From Poecilobothrus nobilitatus (Eukaryota; Arthropoda; Insecta; Diptera; Dolichopodidae), in assembly GCA_947095535.1 (NCBI GenBank), contig OX352774.1:267379843-267443842 (forward strand): a stretch of DNA of 64,000 bases, read 5' to 3'. Position 1 is the stretch's first letter. Each line of letters opens with the position of its first letter. The notes under the pieces were generated by a model, which was not told the DNA's origin, ran no database searches, and saw only the letters and a program-made list of their open reading frames with translations. A program made the translations under genes and the position numbers. Shown here one piece after another: positions 45,190 to 55,604 of this stretch.

Positions 45190-45638
45190 CATAGATAGAT
45201 ATATTAACTAATAGATAGGCAGCGGAGAAAATATTTTCAGCCAATTTTGAGAAACAGCTGAGTGAACCGTGCTTATGTATTACTTTAGTTTCCTCAGAAA
45301 TAGGATCCTAAAAGGTATACTATAATTTCATTTCAAATTTTAAAAAGAATTTTATCACTTATTTTGTTACATTACAAGTTAAAATTTTGAATAACCTTAA
45401 TTAAACTAAATTTTAATTTTAAAAACAAAATATATCAATTATTAAGTAATATAAAAACTTAAAATTTCTTAATGAAACTGGTTATGAAAAAAAAACTGCT
45501 TTACATTATTTTAATAAATATAAACAGCTGAGTGAACGAAATGTATATTTTTTTGACTGAATACCTTAAGATAGGAAAACACATAAGAAAAGAAACGACT
45601 ATACCTAACTCCCCATCTATTAGTTAATATATCTATGA
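45190..45638. mobile_element. Inverted-repeat-bounded unit carrying repeat E copy 2 and repeat H
   Basis: ATATATTAACTAATAGATAGG near 45200 pairs with the complement of 45613-45638 ('tagatatattaactaatagatgggg'). Inside, 45222-45545 is repeat E (see 27484-27805) and 45548-45600 ('tttttttgactgaatacctt...') recurs at 48841-48897. Non-coding. Possibly a MITE that captured or contains E. Confidence 0.6.
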
Positions 45639-45744
45639 TATAAGGGAGTTTAATGAAATAATATTTATTTAAATGGCTGCATGATTTTCCAGTATAAGGC
45701 TTATTTTGAAAGTTGCTGCCATAGTGCAATTTAATGATTAATTG

Positions 45745-47732
45745 CATAGCTAACAATAATTTAGAAGGCCTGTACACTGAAATATTTGTTTGGGCTAGTA
45801 AAATACATACAAAAAAAATTAGCGGAAAGCTCAGAAAATGACATTGACAATGAAAAAATTTTTGATTTTTTTTTACCCAAAAATATGATTTTTTATGAAA
45901 ATGTATATTAAATTTTCGTTATGAAATACTTGCCCAAAAATGTAGAATTTTAATTTAAATTAAAGTTTGGAATCTCTGCTACCATCTCACAAAATTTCAG
46001 TTTTTTTTCAGTTTCAATTCAAAATTTTTAATATATTTTCCATAAAAAATACAGGAATAGGTTTTTTAAGCATTTTAACATGACAGCCATTTTAACACTA
46101 TCAAAAAAGAATCAGAGTAAAAATTTTTCATAATTTAGTGAACATAACCTAACAATTCAAAAGCTTTACAATAAATTGTGCACAAATTTGGTTAGTATAT
46201 TTGAATTAAAATCAAGTTTTTATAATTTTAATTTAAATAAAAATAGATAAAATATATATGAAAAGAAAGTTTGAAATTTTATCTTTATTCTTGTAAAAAA
46301 ATTAACTTCTTACTCATATTTTTTAATGCTATATTGATAAATTGAAAATCTTGATTACCAAATTCTGAGTAAGCAATTTTCATTTTTTAGGATACAGTTA
46401 ATAAAAAAAAATTAATTGTATAATAGTTATGAGCGAGACTCACATCAATTCATCAGACCATGAAGTGCAGAGAGTAAAAGCTTAATAAGGGGCCAGCTTT
46501 TAACAAATTTACACGCAGTCTTATGGAAAAAAATAGGGGGCCGACTATAAATCTTGAAATAACACAAAAACCATTTATTTTATTCAATCTGGTCCAAAGA
46601 GAAAGTTATGAGTATAAACTGTAGGTATTTATTTTTAAATTTATATTGGAAAATGATTTTTTTAAATTTTACTTTAAAGAATTAACTAAATAATATTTTT
46701 TACGTTTTTTCGCTTTTCAAAAAAAAACCTTTGAGATCATTATGGATAAGAACCGTATTAATATCGGGTTGGCAACCGAAGGCGTATAGTTCCATATGTA
46801 AATTATATTTTTCGGAATCATGTTTTTCTTTAAATAACCCTCAAAGGCTGCGTTTGATACCAAATGCAGTTCCCAATTTTTTTTCCAATTATGTTTCTCC
46901 TAATGTTTATTTAAAAAGAAAACCGAAGCATACGATGATGATTTAATTTTAAACTTTCAAAATTTAATTTTAAAAATTGAAAAAAAAAAATTTAAAGGGC
47001 TGAAATTTATACAAAATTAAAAACAACAATATACTTTTATATCTTTTATCTGATAATAATTACTTAATTGTAATTTTTATTTTAGAATAACTATTAATTT
47101 AAATATTTAATAGATTTTAAATTTAGTATAACTATTAATAACGATCTGTTCGTTACCTCACAGGTTTTAAAGAAACAAATAAATACATGCTATCAAAATT
47201 CAGAGAATGATTGTGAAAGCGGGAAATATTAAATATTATTATTGAACAAATTCAACTTTTAAGTCAAAACTTAAAAGTTAAAATCTCAAAAATATTGTTG
47301 TAAACCATCGTTAATTAATGAAAAATATTATTTTTGGATATACATACGTATATTAATATATTTTTCATTTCCTAGCTGAAGTGGACTAAGCCTGCCATTT
47401 AAAAAAAAATATTAAGTTAATTACATTAATAAAATTACGTTAATTAAATAAAAAAGTAATTGGAAGCAATTTTTAAAATTAATATTTATCAATGAAAAAT
47501 TAAATTTTTTTAAATTATTTTTTACCAAATAATGTAAAAAACATGAAATTTTAATACACCCTTTGGAAGAACTTAAAAAAAAAAATTAATTGTTTTTGAG
47601 TTATTTCAAAATTTTTAATAGACCCCAATTTTTTACCATAAGACTACGTGTAGTTTCATGAAAAATAGACCCCTATACAGCTTTTTTTCGTTCAGTGTCC
47701 AGGCCTTCTAAACTATTGTTAGCTATGATTAA
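45745..47732 (+). mobile_element. P-element/THAP-related non-autonomous element, copy 1 (~2 kb)
   Basis: Ends are inverted: ATAGCTAACAATAATTTAGA plus AGGCCTGTACACTGA on the left and the same (with AGGCCTGGACACTGA) in the complement of 47695-47730, about 36 bp. It contains a THAP-domain fragment (46719-46942) and long AT-rich non-coding arms. Homologous arms flank the THAP fragment at 57.9 kb. The transposase catalytic region is absent. P-like assignment rests on THAP plus the related 51.5 kb transposase. Confidence 0.65.
46719..46942 (+). pseudogene. THAP zinc-finger fragment (P-type transposase N-terminus)
   Basis: Reads PLRSLWIRTVLISGWQPKAY, then SSICKLYFSESCF and RLIPNAVPNFF. This is the C-terminal half of a THAP (C2CH) domain: the invariant Trp, the C-x2-H position and the terminal 'aVPt.f' box. 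The zinc-binding His is Tyr here (CKLY), and the N-terminal Cys pair is missing. In P-element transposases this domain binds the element ends. Not functional as a zinc finger. Confidence 0.75.
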
Positions 47733-47765
47733 AATACTTAATACTGTTCCTGATCAAACACCATG

Positions 47766-48580
47766 AAAAATATGTGGTTTCAGCTAGTTGCCCCTTGGGT
47801 GGCTCCGATCATTGTTTGGTTAAAACAAGTTTCCAGCTGGGCGCAGTCACCAATCGAAGGAGTAATCTCAAAAAATTAGTATGGTTTTATAGTTATGCGA
47901 GTTATGCGGGATGGGCTTTTCAAATTCTTCGATTGGTCATTGTGCTTCCGCGATGAAAATGTCAACTTTGCTGTAAATGCGATTTGTGAAACCATTTTAC
48001 TTGGAATGAGGTTATTTATACCTCACTCCATGAGAACTATTAAACGGAAGTCCAAATCTTGGTTTAATCGCATCTGCAGCGAAGCTATTCTTAAAAAGGA
48101 GGAGGCTTTTAAGCTGTACCAAAACAATAGGTCGGAGACTCTCAGGTCAGACTATTTAGTGGTTCGGAACAGATGCAAGAGAGTTATCAATAAGCAAACA
48201 TTCTTATTCAAATTAAGGTTGAAACGTAAACTTATCCACATGCCAAAGAATAGCAAATCCTTTTGGACTTTTGCAAAAAGTTTAACAGAGGATGTTAGCG
48301 GGTCCTCTTTTCCTCCGCTTGTTGGTGTTAATAACAGAATTGTATCAGATTCCAAAGAGAAAGCGAACTTGTTTGTCAAGCAGTTCGCTTTCAACTCGAC
48401 ACTGCCTCAGTCTACTCTAAAGACACCATCCGTCCCGGAAGTTGACTATTCCTTCGGTAAAATTTACTTGAGGATGAGAGCAGTGATGAAAATCTTGAAA
48501 AATCTTGATACAAAAAAATCAGCCGGTCCAGACGGTATTACTACCATGATCCTTAAAAATACCTATTCAAGTATTTCTAT
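47766..48580 (+). pseudogene. CR1/L2-like non-LTR fragment: endonuclease end, linker, RT start
   Basis: Same family as 34006-36353. Begins KYVVSASCPLGGSDHCLVKT (the SDH endonuclease box, about 47767-47826), shifts frame near 47895, and runs 47895-48575 through FDWSLCFRDENVNFAVNAI, the basic linker and NLDTKKSAGPDGITTMILK, the first RT block. It stops abruptly after NTYSSIS at about 48580, where AT-rich DNA takes over, so the 3' part is deleted. It lies 35 bp from the right end of the THAP element. Confidence 0.85.
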
Positions 48581-48897
48581 TCCAAACATAATTCTATTGA
48601 CATCTTTATATTAAAAACGTAAATAAATTATTTTTAACTTTTTTAAATGATAAAATAATATAAGAGTTAATAATTTTAAGTTTTCAATATAAAAATTTCA
48701 ACATTTTAATTTTTTATATTTATAAACTTACAATTTTGCATTTACATATAGAAATTACTAAAAATGTTGACATGTATGTTTAGAATCAATCAAATGTTAT
48801 TATAAATATAAATAACAATTATTATAAAATGCATAGATATTTTTTTGACTGAATACCTTAAGATAAGATAGGAAAGCACATAAGAAAAAAAGATACG
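48581..48897. other. AT-rich stretch ending in repeat H
   Basis: No gene. 48841-48897 ('tttttttgactgaatacctt...cacataagaaaa') duplicates 45548-45600 and abuts the left end of the TIR element that follows. Confidence 0.5.
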
Positions 48898-49522
48898 ACC
48901 ATAAAGTAATTATATACATAGAGAACTCACATAGAAGAAAAAATCGTAGTCAATTTCATTGATTTGAAATCCCCCCAAGATCGTATTTGGGGTTATTTCG
49001 TAAAAAGATGATCGTATTTTTGGTATACCATCAAAGAACATAAGAAAAACAAAATAAAAAAATATTTTTTCATTCATTCAGTTCATAATTCATTTTCTTC
49101 GAACTGATTTTTTTTTTCTCTAAAAATTGATTTTATATTGTTACATACATACATATTTATCTATGCATCACAAACAAATGTTCTTATAATTTTAAAATGT
49201 AATTTTATAGATCTCACAAAGAATAACTCTGCACAACACATAGATAATATTTGAAGGCCAACAAAATTTTATTATAATACATATTGCAAGTGTGAAGTAC
49301 ATTGTAACGGAGATCTATTTGTTTTTATTTGTTTCTTTTTGTTTAGAAGAATATTTCTTCTAAAAATTAAAAAATATTTTTGGATGGAATATTGAAATCT
49401 TCTAAAAATTAAAAAATATTTTTGGATGGAATATTGAAATTTTCTAAAATATTGGTATTAACCTTTGTGGACCCACAAAGGTATAGTTAAGATCAAACTT
49501 ACTGACTGTATAATTACATATA

Positions 49523-50086
49523 TTAAAGCTGGTTTTCATTAGACCGATATATCCACGAAAATGTTAGAGCATAGGCAGAACATACAAAAGTGATATGTGT
49601 TTGAAAGAGATTAAGCTAAAAAAATAACAATTGAAACATTTGAAAGTATCCAAGAAAGTAACCATAAATATCCACGAATTACATAAGTGTGCAAAAATTG
49701 TATATCTTACAAAAAAATTTCTACTAGGTACCATAGCATTTAAATTTTGAAGTGTCAAAAAAATAAACAAATATATAAATTTTATTTTTTAGTGAGAACC
49801 TATATTAAAATGACTATATTATCGGTATAAAAATATTATTAATAAATAAACTAGGTATATTATTTTTAACAACTTTATAAATAAAAAATTTTAAATTCTT
49901 AACTAAATATGAATATAAACATTAATAAATTAGGTTATGTACAATTTTAACTGTCAAAGTGTTGCTGTAATATTTTTTAATAATATAATTTTTTTTCCCC
50001 TCTTTCCCACTGATAGTTCACTATATTTATCTCTTTCTAAAGTTGCGACAATATCCATGAAATTTGTCATGAAAACCAGCCTTTAA
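49523..50086. mobile_element. MITE family M1, copy 2 (564 bp)
   Basis: TTAAAGCTGGTTTTCAT on the left and the complement TTAAAGGCTGGTTTTCAT on the right; TTAA at 49523-49526 and 50083-50086. Internal text parallels 26822-27451, with a ~65-bp shorter middle. Non-coding. Confidence 0.78.
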
Positions 50087-50317
50087 GACTATAGAAAGAT
50101 ATGCAATTCTTTCTAGATAGCAGAATTCTTAAAAGTATTTCTTGATATTGAATAAGGTAGCTACATATAGTTAGTTATATTAAAAAACAGAATTTAAAAA
50201 TTTTAAAAATTAAGAAGGTATTTTTTAAAAGAAAAAACATTCTGCACGAAGGGTTTAACAACTTACCATATCTTTACAAAAACAAGTAAATGGAACAGTA
50301 AGTCGATGCAACCGACT

Positions 50318-51178
50318 TATTTATACCCTACACCTAAAAAATTCAAATTAAATTAAGAATATATGTTATTTTAGTTAGGTATTTAATATAAGCTAAAAAA
50401 ATAAATGCTTTTACAAGCCTTTGTACAAAATTTCAGGTTTCTATCTTTATTAATGAAGATATGCTTGTTAGGTCTTGGGAAGTGTGTGAAGGCACTCGGA
50501 CCACCTCCCTAATTCATCCCAAGACATTATCAGAACAGGGTACAATACTCTTATATCAAATTTCAAGTTCTTATATTTATTAATTTCGAAAATATGCTTG
50601 TTCGGTCTTGGGAGTTGTGTGGGAGGTAACCGAACAGCTCCTCCAATTCATCTTACATTTTGAACAAATCAGAGGTTGAGAAAACAACACCCTAGTACCA
50701 AATTTGAAATTTCTATCTTTATTAATTTCGAATATATGCTTGTTCGGGTTTGGAAGTTGTGTGGGAGGTGCCCAAACAACCACTCCAATCCATCTCAAAT
50801 TTTAGGGATATCAGGGATTCAGGAAACAGCACCCTCGTATCAAATTTGAAGCTTTTATCTTTATTAATTTCAAAGATATGTTTGTTCGGTTTTGGGAGTT
50901 GTATGCGAGGTACCCGAAACGATGAACCGATTTTGTCCAGATTTGAACTTAGCCTTCCTTTCGTAATTAGTAACCTACTATATAAATTTCATCAAGATAG
51001 CTTCAGTAGTTTTTGAGTTATCGTGTGAACGAACGGACAGACATCGCTAAATTGACTCAGGAGGTTATCCTGATTCAGAATATATATACATGTCCATATC
51101 TAACTCGCTTCCTTTTGGTCGTTACAAACACCATACCAAAGTTAATATACCCTATACTTAATGTGTAGAGTATAAAAA
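50318..51178. mobile_element. Non-autonomous element with 3.6 internal ~140-bp tandem units
   Basis: Units start near 50433, 50566, 50706 and 50848 and share 'ttatctttattaatttc', 'atgcttgttcgg(t/g)(c/t)ttgg' and 'gttgtgtgggaggt'. The right part has 'gtgaacgaacggacagacat' and 'aggaggttatcctgattcag', a texture common in arthropod dispersed repeats. Outer ends are weakly inverted: 'tttataccctacac' against 'tttatactctacac'. No coding; frames inside are by-products. Confidence 0.65.
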
Positions 51179-51541
51179 ATGTAATTAAGAAGATACAACT
51201 ACATGAACAACAAAAAAGTTATTTTAAAGCATGATATTTATATTATAACAATCAATGCCTTTACACTTACAAGCCGGAACATTCAACGAAAACTTTGAAA
51301 AAGGCTATTTATGTACAAAGTAAATTGAGATATTTAGGCGTTGTTTATAAAATATTTTAAAATTTTTTATGAATATTTTTTTTAGTAACTGATGTATGGA
51401 TATACATACATAAATATCTATACAGATATTTCACTCGTAACACTTTTAAATTTTATTTTTAAAATATAAAATATAGAATACAGATATTCGTCTTGTAACA
51501 CTTTAAGAAACTATTAAAAAAATTTGAGAAGTTTGTTCGAT

Positions 51542-52087
51542 ATTGGTATTATAATACGGGCAATTACCTGTGACCAAGTTTTAGCCAAAGTTGTTTCGTT
51601 GCTAGAAATAACAGCTGGTAAACCATTTTGTAATTATAATAATAAAAAACATTTTTTGCTTATTCGATTTTCCCCATCTAATTAAATCTCTTAGAAATAC
51701 ATTAATGGATTCCGATTTAAAAACCTCAGATGGTATTATAAGCTTTAATGTTGTCATAGAATTATGGGAAGTTCAAATAAATTGAAAAATTAAGATGTGT
51801 ACCAAATTAGCTAGATAACATATTAATCCGCATACTTTTGAAAATATGAGAGTTAAATTAGCAACACGAATATTTAGTAGAACAGTGAGTGCCACTATTA
51901 GAACAATTATTGAAACGTCTGGTTTTAAAAGTATTACTAAAGAAGTTAAAAAATTTTTGTACATAGTGTTTGATAAACTTTTTGATTGTCTCAACAGTGG
52001 ATCATTATATTCTGATAATAAATATCGATCTGATATTAAACTAAATAGCTTGAATTTTGAATTTTTAAAATATTGTAAGATTGATTA
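51542..52087 (+). pseudogene. P-element-type (THAP9-like) transposase fragment
   Basis: First frame: IGIIIRAITCDQ (the Asp block of the RNase H-like core), VLAKVVSLLEITAGKPF and NYNNKKHFLLI. A +1 shift near 51670 then leads to PHLIKSLRNTLMDSDLKTSD; 'PHLiKslRN' is the signature of P transposases at the start of the GTP-binding insertion. DGIISFNVVIELW follows, two stops, then HINPHTFENMRVKLATRIFS and DKLFDCLNSG. About 180 of the usual 750-900 residues survive. THAP and the C-terminal catalytic Glu region are missing. Confidence 0.85.
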
Positions 52088-52459
52088 AAAAGAAAAAATA
52101 TATTTTTAGAGGAAATGAAAATAACTTTAAATTTATATTAATATACCTATACACATATTTTGATATTTTATACTTTTAATACAATAATAATTGTACCTAT
52201 AGTTGGGTTATGAAAAAAACTAAAATTGATTGATAAAAAATTGAGGTAGAATCGAGGTTTTTTCTTTTTTTAAGTCGAAAAAGTTATATGAAGGATTATA
52301 TATAAATGTGCAACATACATCAATTGACATACAAACAAAACATAAAACAAAACCTAAAATAAAAATAAACTAAAATACGATCAAGTTGATTTTACGAAAT
52401 TAAAAAAACTGTCTAACCTTTTTCTTCCATGTGAATACTCTATGTATATAGTTCCTTTA

Positions 52460-53584
52460 TGGTTGTATGTACATATTTTTTTTTTTTTTTAGCTGTGTTG
52501 TTTTTGTTTTACTTTTATTGCTTTGCATTGAATACAGATAAATAAAAAGAAAAAAATCAAAAATTATTTGGTTTAGAATTTAGAGTCAATATTTGGTTAA
52601 TATTTTTAATAGAGAATTTATATGTATTATTATATGCATACATATGAATTATTAGGTTCTTTTATTTTTGCAAAATATTTTTTTGGTAGTTAAAATTTAA
52701 TATTTAAAATAAGTAGTTTTCATTGTTAATTATTTTAAAATTTTAGCTATACCAATCAAATTAATTTTTAAATGGGTTTTAAGTGTTTTGTTGTTGGTTG
52801 TCTTCAACAAAATTCAAAAACCCTGAAGCAAAGTTTGTTGAATTTCCGAAACAGGAAAAACTTTCACTTCTGATTTTTATTTTCCTAAATCATTTTTTTG
52901 ATTAAAAAAAAATAAAAAAATTATCTTTTATTTTTTGTATGAAGTTTTATTTTTTACTTATTAAGTTTAATAAAAAATATTCAAAACTTAGAATATCTAT
53001 GTATCTATGTATTCCGTTTCTTTGAATAGTATTATTTAAAGCAGGTTTTTTCTCCTTCTTATTTTAATAAAACGAGAGTGTTGCTAATTAAAATAAACAT
53101 TGGACAACATACAACATAGGGTACACTACATACAATTTTTCTAATCTTTCACCACTTTCTAACAACCCCTCATTGACCGCTTTAACCTTTTTAGTTTTTT
53201 AATTATTATGAAATGCTTTTGGGTAGAATGATTAAATTATTTCTCCAATATTGGAAAATTACATTTTTATTATATGTAGGTACCTACATTTAAATTTAAA
53301 TTATTGGCTATATTAATTTGGCATTTTTTTGCTAAAAACCAAAGTAACAACGTTGCAATCAGCAACGATGCTATATTTTCTATATCTTTTTTATACATTG
53401 CATAAATACATATAAATCCTCTATTAAAAATATTAACCAAATATTAACTCTAAATAAAATGTAAATAATTTTTGAGATTTTTCTTTTTATTTATCTGTAT
53501 TCAATTCAAAGCAATCAAAGTAAAACAAAAACAACACAACCAAATAAAAAAAGAATGGAAAATATGCACATACAACTATTAGAG
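52460..53584 (+). mobile_element. Long-TIR (~170 bp) element with a THAP start
   Basis: Arms 52460-52640 and 53402-53584 are inverted copies sharing 'gttgttttgttttactt'-type text, 'aatacagataaataaaaaga' and 'aatatttggttaatattttt'. Between them is a THAP N-terminal fragment (52772-52892) and AT-rich DNA. It begins where the 48.9-52.46 kb element ends, so the two are adjacent or one captured the other's end. Probable P-related non-autonomous element. Confidence 0.72.
52772..52892 (+). pseudogene. THAP-domain N-terminal fragment
   Basis: ATG at 52772: MGFKCFVVGCLQQNSK, with the first THAP Cys pair (C-x4-C). Then, one frame over, PEAKFVEFPKQEKLSLL, the conserved 'F.FP' stretch. The conserved Trp and C-x2-H half is absent, and AT-rich DNA follows. 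It complements the N-terminal gap of the 46.7 kb fragment but belongs to a different copy. Confidence 0.65.
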
Positions 53585-53977
53585 AAATGTAGTATGTAAG
53601 GTAGACGTATAGATAACATTCTTATTATACATATTTTGATTATACTACTAACATTATTTTTATTATTACATTTAACAGTGATTTCTTCCCAAGGTATTTT
53701 TTCTAAAGTTTTAAAAAATAAGTTTTAAAAAATTCCCATACAATTTACTTATCTATATGTTATTTGTCTATGATAATAGTTGATAATATTGTTAATAATA
53801 TATCTATGATAGTGAATACTAATGGAAACGTAATGTGTGGTTGAGCATCAGTTGAAAGAATACATGTGGAAAGAAGGGCAATAACAATGTGCAATGCCAA
53901 CAATTAGCTGTCAAAGTTCAAATTCTGCATTAAAAGCTTGAGGCAAACTCGACACCGTAGAAAAATATTATACAATA

Positions 53978-54054
53978 AGGGTATTCACGAGTTGGTGAAA
54001 ATATGTGATACGGTGCAAAAAAATTTGCACTTTTGCATCAACTCGTAAATACCT
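53978..54054. mobile_element. MITE family M2, 77-bp deletion derivative
   Basis: TA-flanked (53976-53977 and 54055-54056). AGGGTATTCACGAGTTGGTG at the left and the complement AGGTATTTACGAGTTGATGC at the right, with 'cggtgcaaaa' between. Compared with 31259-31750 the whole core is gone. Confidence 0.8.
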
Positions 54055-54339
54055 TAACATTATTAATGCGTTTTGCATTTTGCACGATGCATACACATAG
54101 GCACCAGCAAATTAAAAATATTATGGGTTCAGATTTTTTTTTATTATAAATTATTTTGAAAAGGGGAACAAAAAGAGACAACCGAAGTTAAAAGGATAAT
54201 AAAACGGAAAATAAATAAAAAAAAAACAAATTTATTAAGATGTTAATATTTATATTTTTTAAGTAGCATTAAATTATAATATTTGTAGTCAATAACATTT
54301 CATGTATAGAAATGAACATTAACATTTCATTATTAGATA

Positions 54340-54560
54340 TCGGACTCAAAAACTTTACAAAAAATCAAAAACTTTATAAATTTTTACCCCGAAAACTTTT
54401 TGCGTACTAAGAGTAACTATTTCTCTGACTAAACATTTTGATCACGTGATACACAATACTTCCGCTATAAATTATAAATTTATAAAGTTTTTTTAGACGT
54501 CAAAAATTCAGATGTTTTTATAAATAAATTTACGTACACCTAAGGGTATGTAGTTTTCTT
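54340..54560. repeat. Repeat L, rearranged copy
   Basis: 54365-54460 is in direct orientation and 54480-54555 in inverted orientation relative to 44893-45035. 'aaaaactttataaat' and 'atttataaagttttt' give an internal inverted repeat. Non-coding. Confidence 0.5.
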
Positions 54561-54744
54561 GTTGAATGTTGATATTACATTTTTTCTAAAGTTTTGATGT
54601 TGAATCATTAAACTTAATTTTTAATTGATAACTTATTTAAAACAACAACTTAAAAAAAAATTCAAATAAAAAACTTGTACACCCTTATTAAATTATAATT
54701 TAAAAAGAAAACAACAATAATAACAAATGTGAATTATAAAATTT

Positions 54745-54890
54745 CCAGTCAGTTTTCTGTCTGAGTATTTTTTCTTACAAATGATATAAATAAGAAATGT
54801 AAAATTTTACTTTTTCTCTCAAAAAAAAATAGCCAGAGAAAATTATGCTAGAAATAAATGTGTAGTCTGCAGAGTTCTGCGCAGCACTGT
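54745..54890 (-). repeat. Dispersed repeat G, copy 2 (inverted)
   Basis: Complement matches 27806-27950: 'attttctctggctatttttt' against 'attttctctgcctatttttt', and 'cagacagaaaactgact'. The ends do not form TIRs. Confidence 0.7.
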
Positions 54891-55264
54891 GTTTGAAACA
54901 GATGTCCCGATTTGTGTGTCAAATTTTTTTTTGTTTTATGACATAAATATAAGTTAAATTGAAGTTGAACCATTGAAATTGACATTGCCTGGACATTGAA
55001 ATATTTACATACCCTGATAAAAAAAATTTCAGCAGTTTACCCGTTTTTACAATTACTATCACAGCAAAAAAGTTTTTTACACCGTAAAACTTTGCGATTG
55101 GTTAGGTAAATTTTGAATTTGTAAAATAAGTGTATTTTTCAGCTATGAAAGCAGTGTAGAATATTTTGTCGAGTATTTTGTACGCCACCTTCTGCGCTTA
55201 ATTTAGCTCTGAAAAGTTTCTACATGAGATACGTAAAATTTTCATTACCTTTTTTGGCGCTGCA

Positions 55265-55460
55265 ATTGACACTGACAATTTCCTGCACAAGAGTTGAAAA
55301 TTATCATTCTCTCTTTCAGCGCAACAGTTTACGCTGAAAATTTTCTGCGCTGAAGCTGAAAATTTTATGCAATTTATTCATTGCATTTTGTATGTTATTG
55401 CATATTTTTAGACGCTGAAAATTTTCTGCACAAAGAATGTTGAAAATTTTCTGCATGTCA
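55265..55460. repeat. Cluster of GCTGAAAATTTTCTGC-type quasi-palindromes
   Basis: The 16-bp quasi-palindrome or a near variant occurs around 55334, 55355, 55424 and 55440, with a weaker one at 55293. Further 'gctgaaat' and 'gcagaaaat' pieces lie at 56838-56860, beyond the RTE-like insertion. Non-coding; origin unknown. Confidence 0.55.
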
Positions 55461-55604
55461 TTGTATCATTTGTTTCAGTGCAGTGATAAAAGATAAGATG
55501 TTTAAGGGTAAATTTTTTTATATTATACTTTAGGTACCGTTAAATTAAATTTGTAAAAATATAAAATTTTGTTATTTTAAATATGTACATGCTATGTTGT
55601 TTCC

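Larger units (their letters stand above)
48898..52462 (+). mobile_element. P-type DNA transposon relic (3.56 kb) with ~50-bp TIRs
   Basis: The left end CCATAAAGTAATTATATACA, continuing 'tagagaactcacatagaagaaaaa', matches the complement of the right end (52413-52462) CCATAAAGGAACTATATACA, continuing 'tagagtattcacatggaagaaaaa'. A P-element transposase fragment (51542-52084) lies inside in plus orientation, which supports the class. Secondary insertions inflate it: MITE M1 (49523-50086) and a tandem-repeat element (50318-51178). Target duplication not established. Confidence 0.7.

Noticed and set aside
48898..48990. Target duplication for the P-type element
   Set aside because: I compared 8 bp on both outer sides and found no match; adjacent repeats obscure the edges, so none is claimed.
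50318..51178. CRISPR-like array
   Set aside because: The units are ~140 bp, diverged and fully homologous along their length, with no short repeats and unique spacers. The context is eukaryotic.
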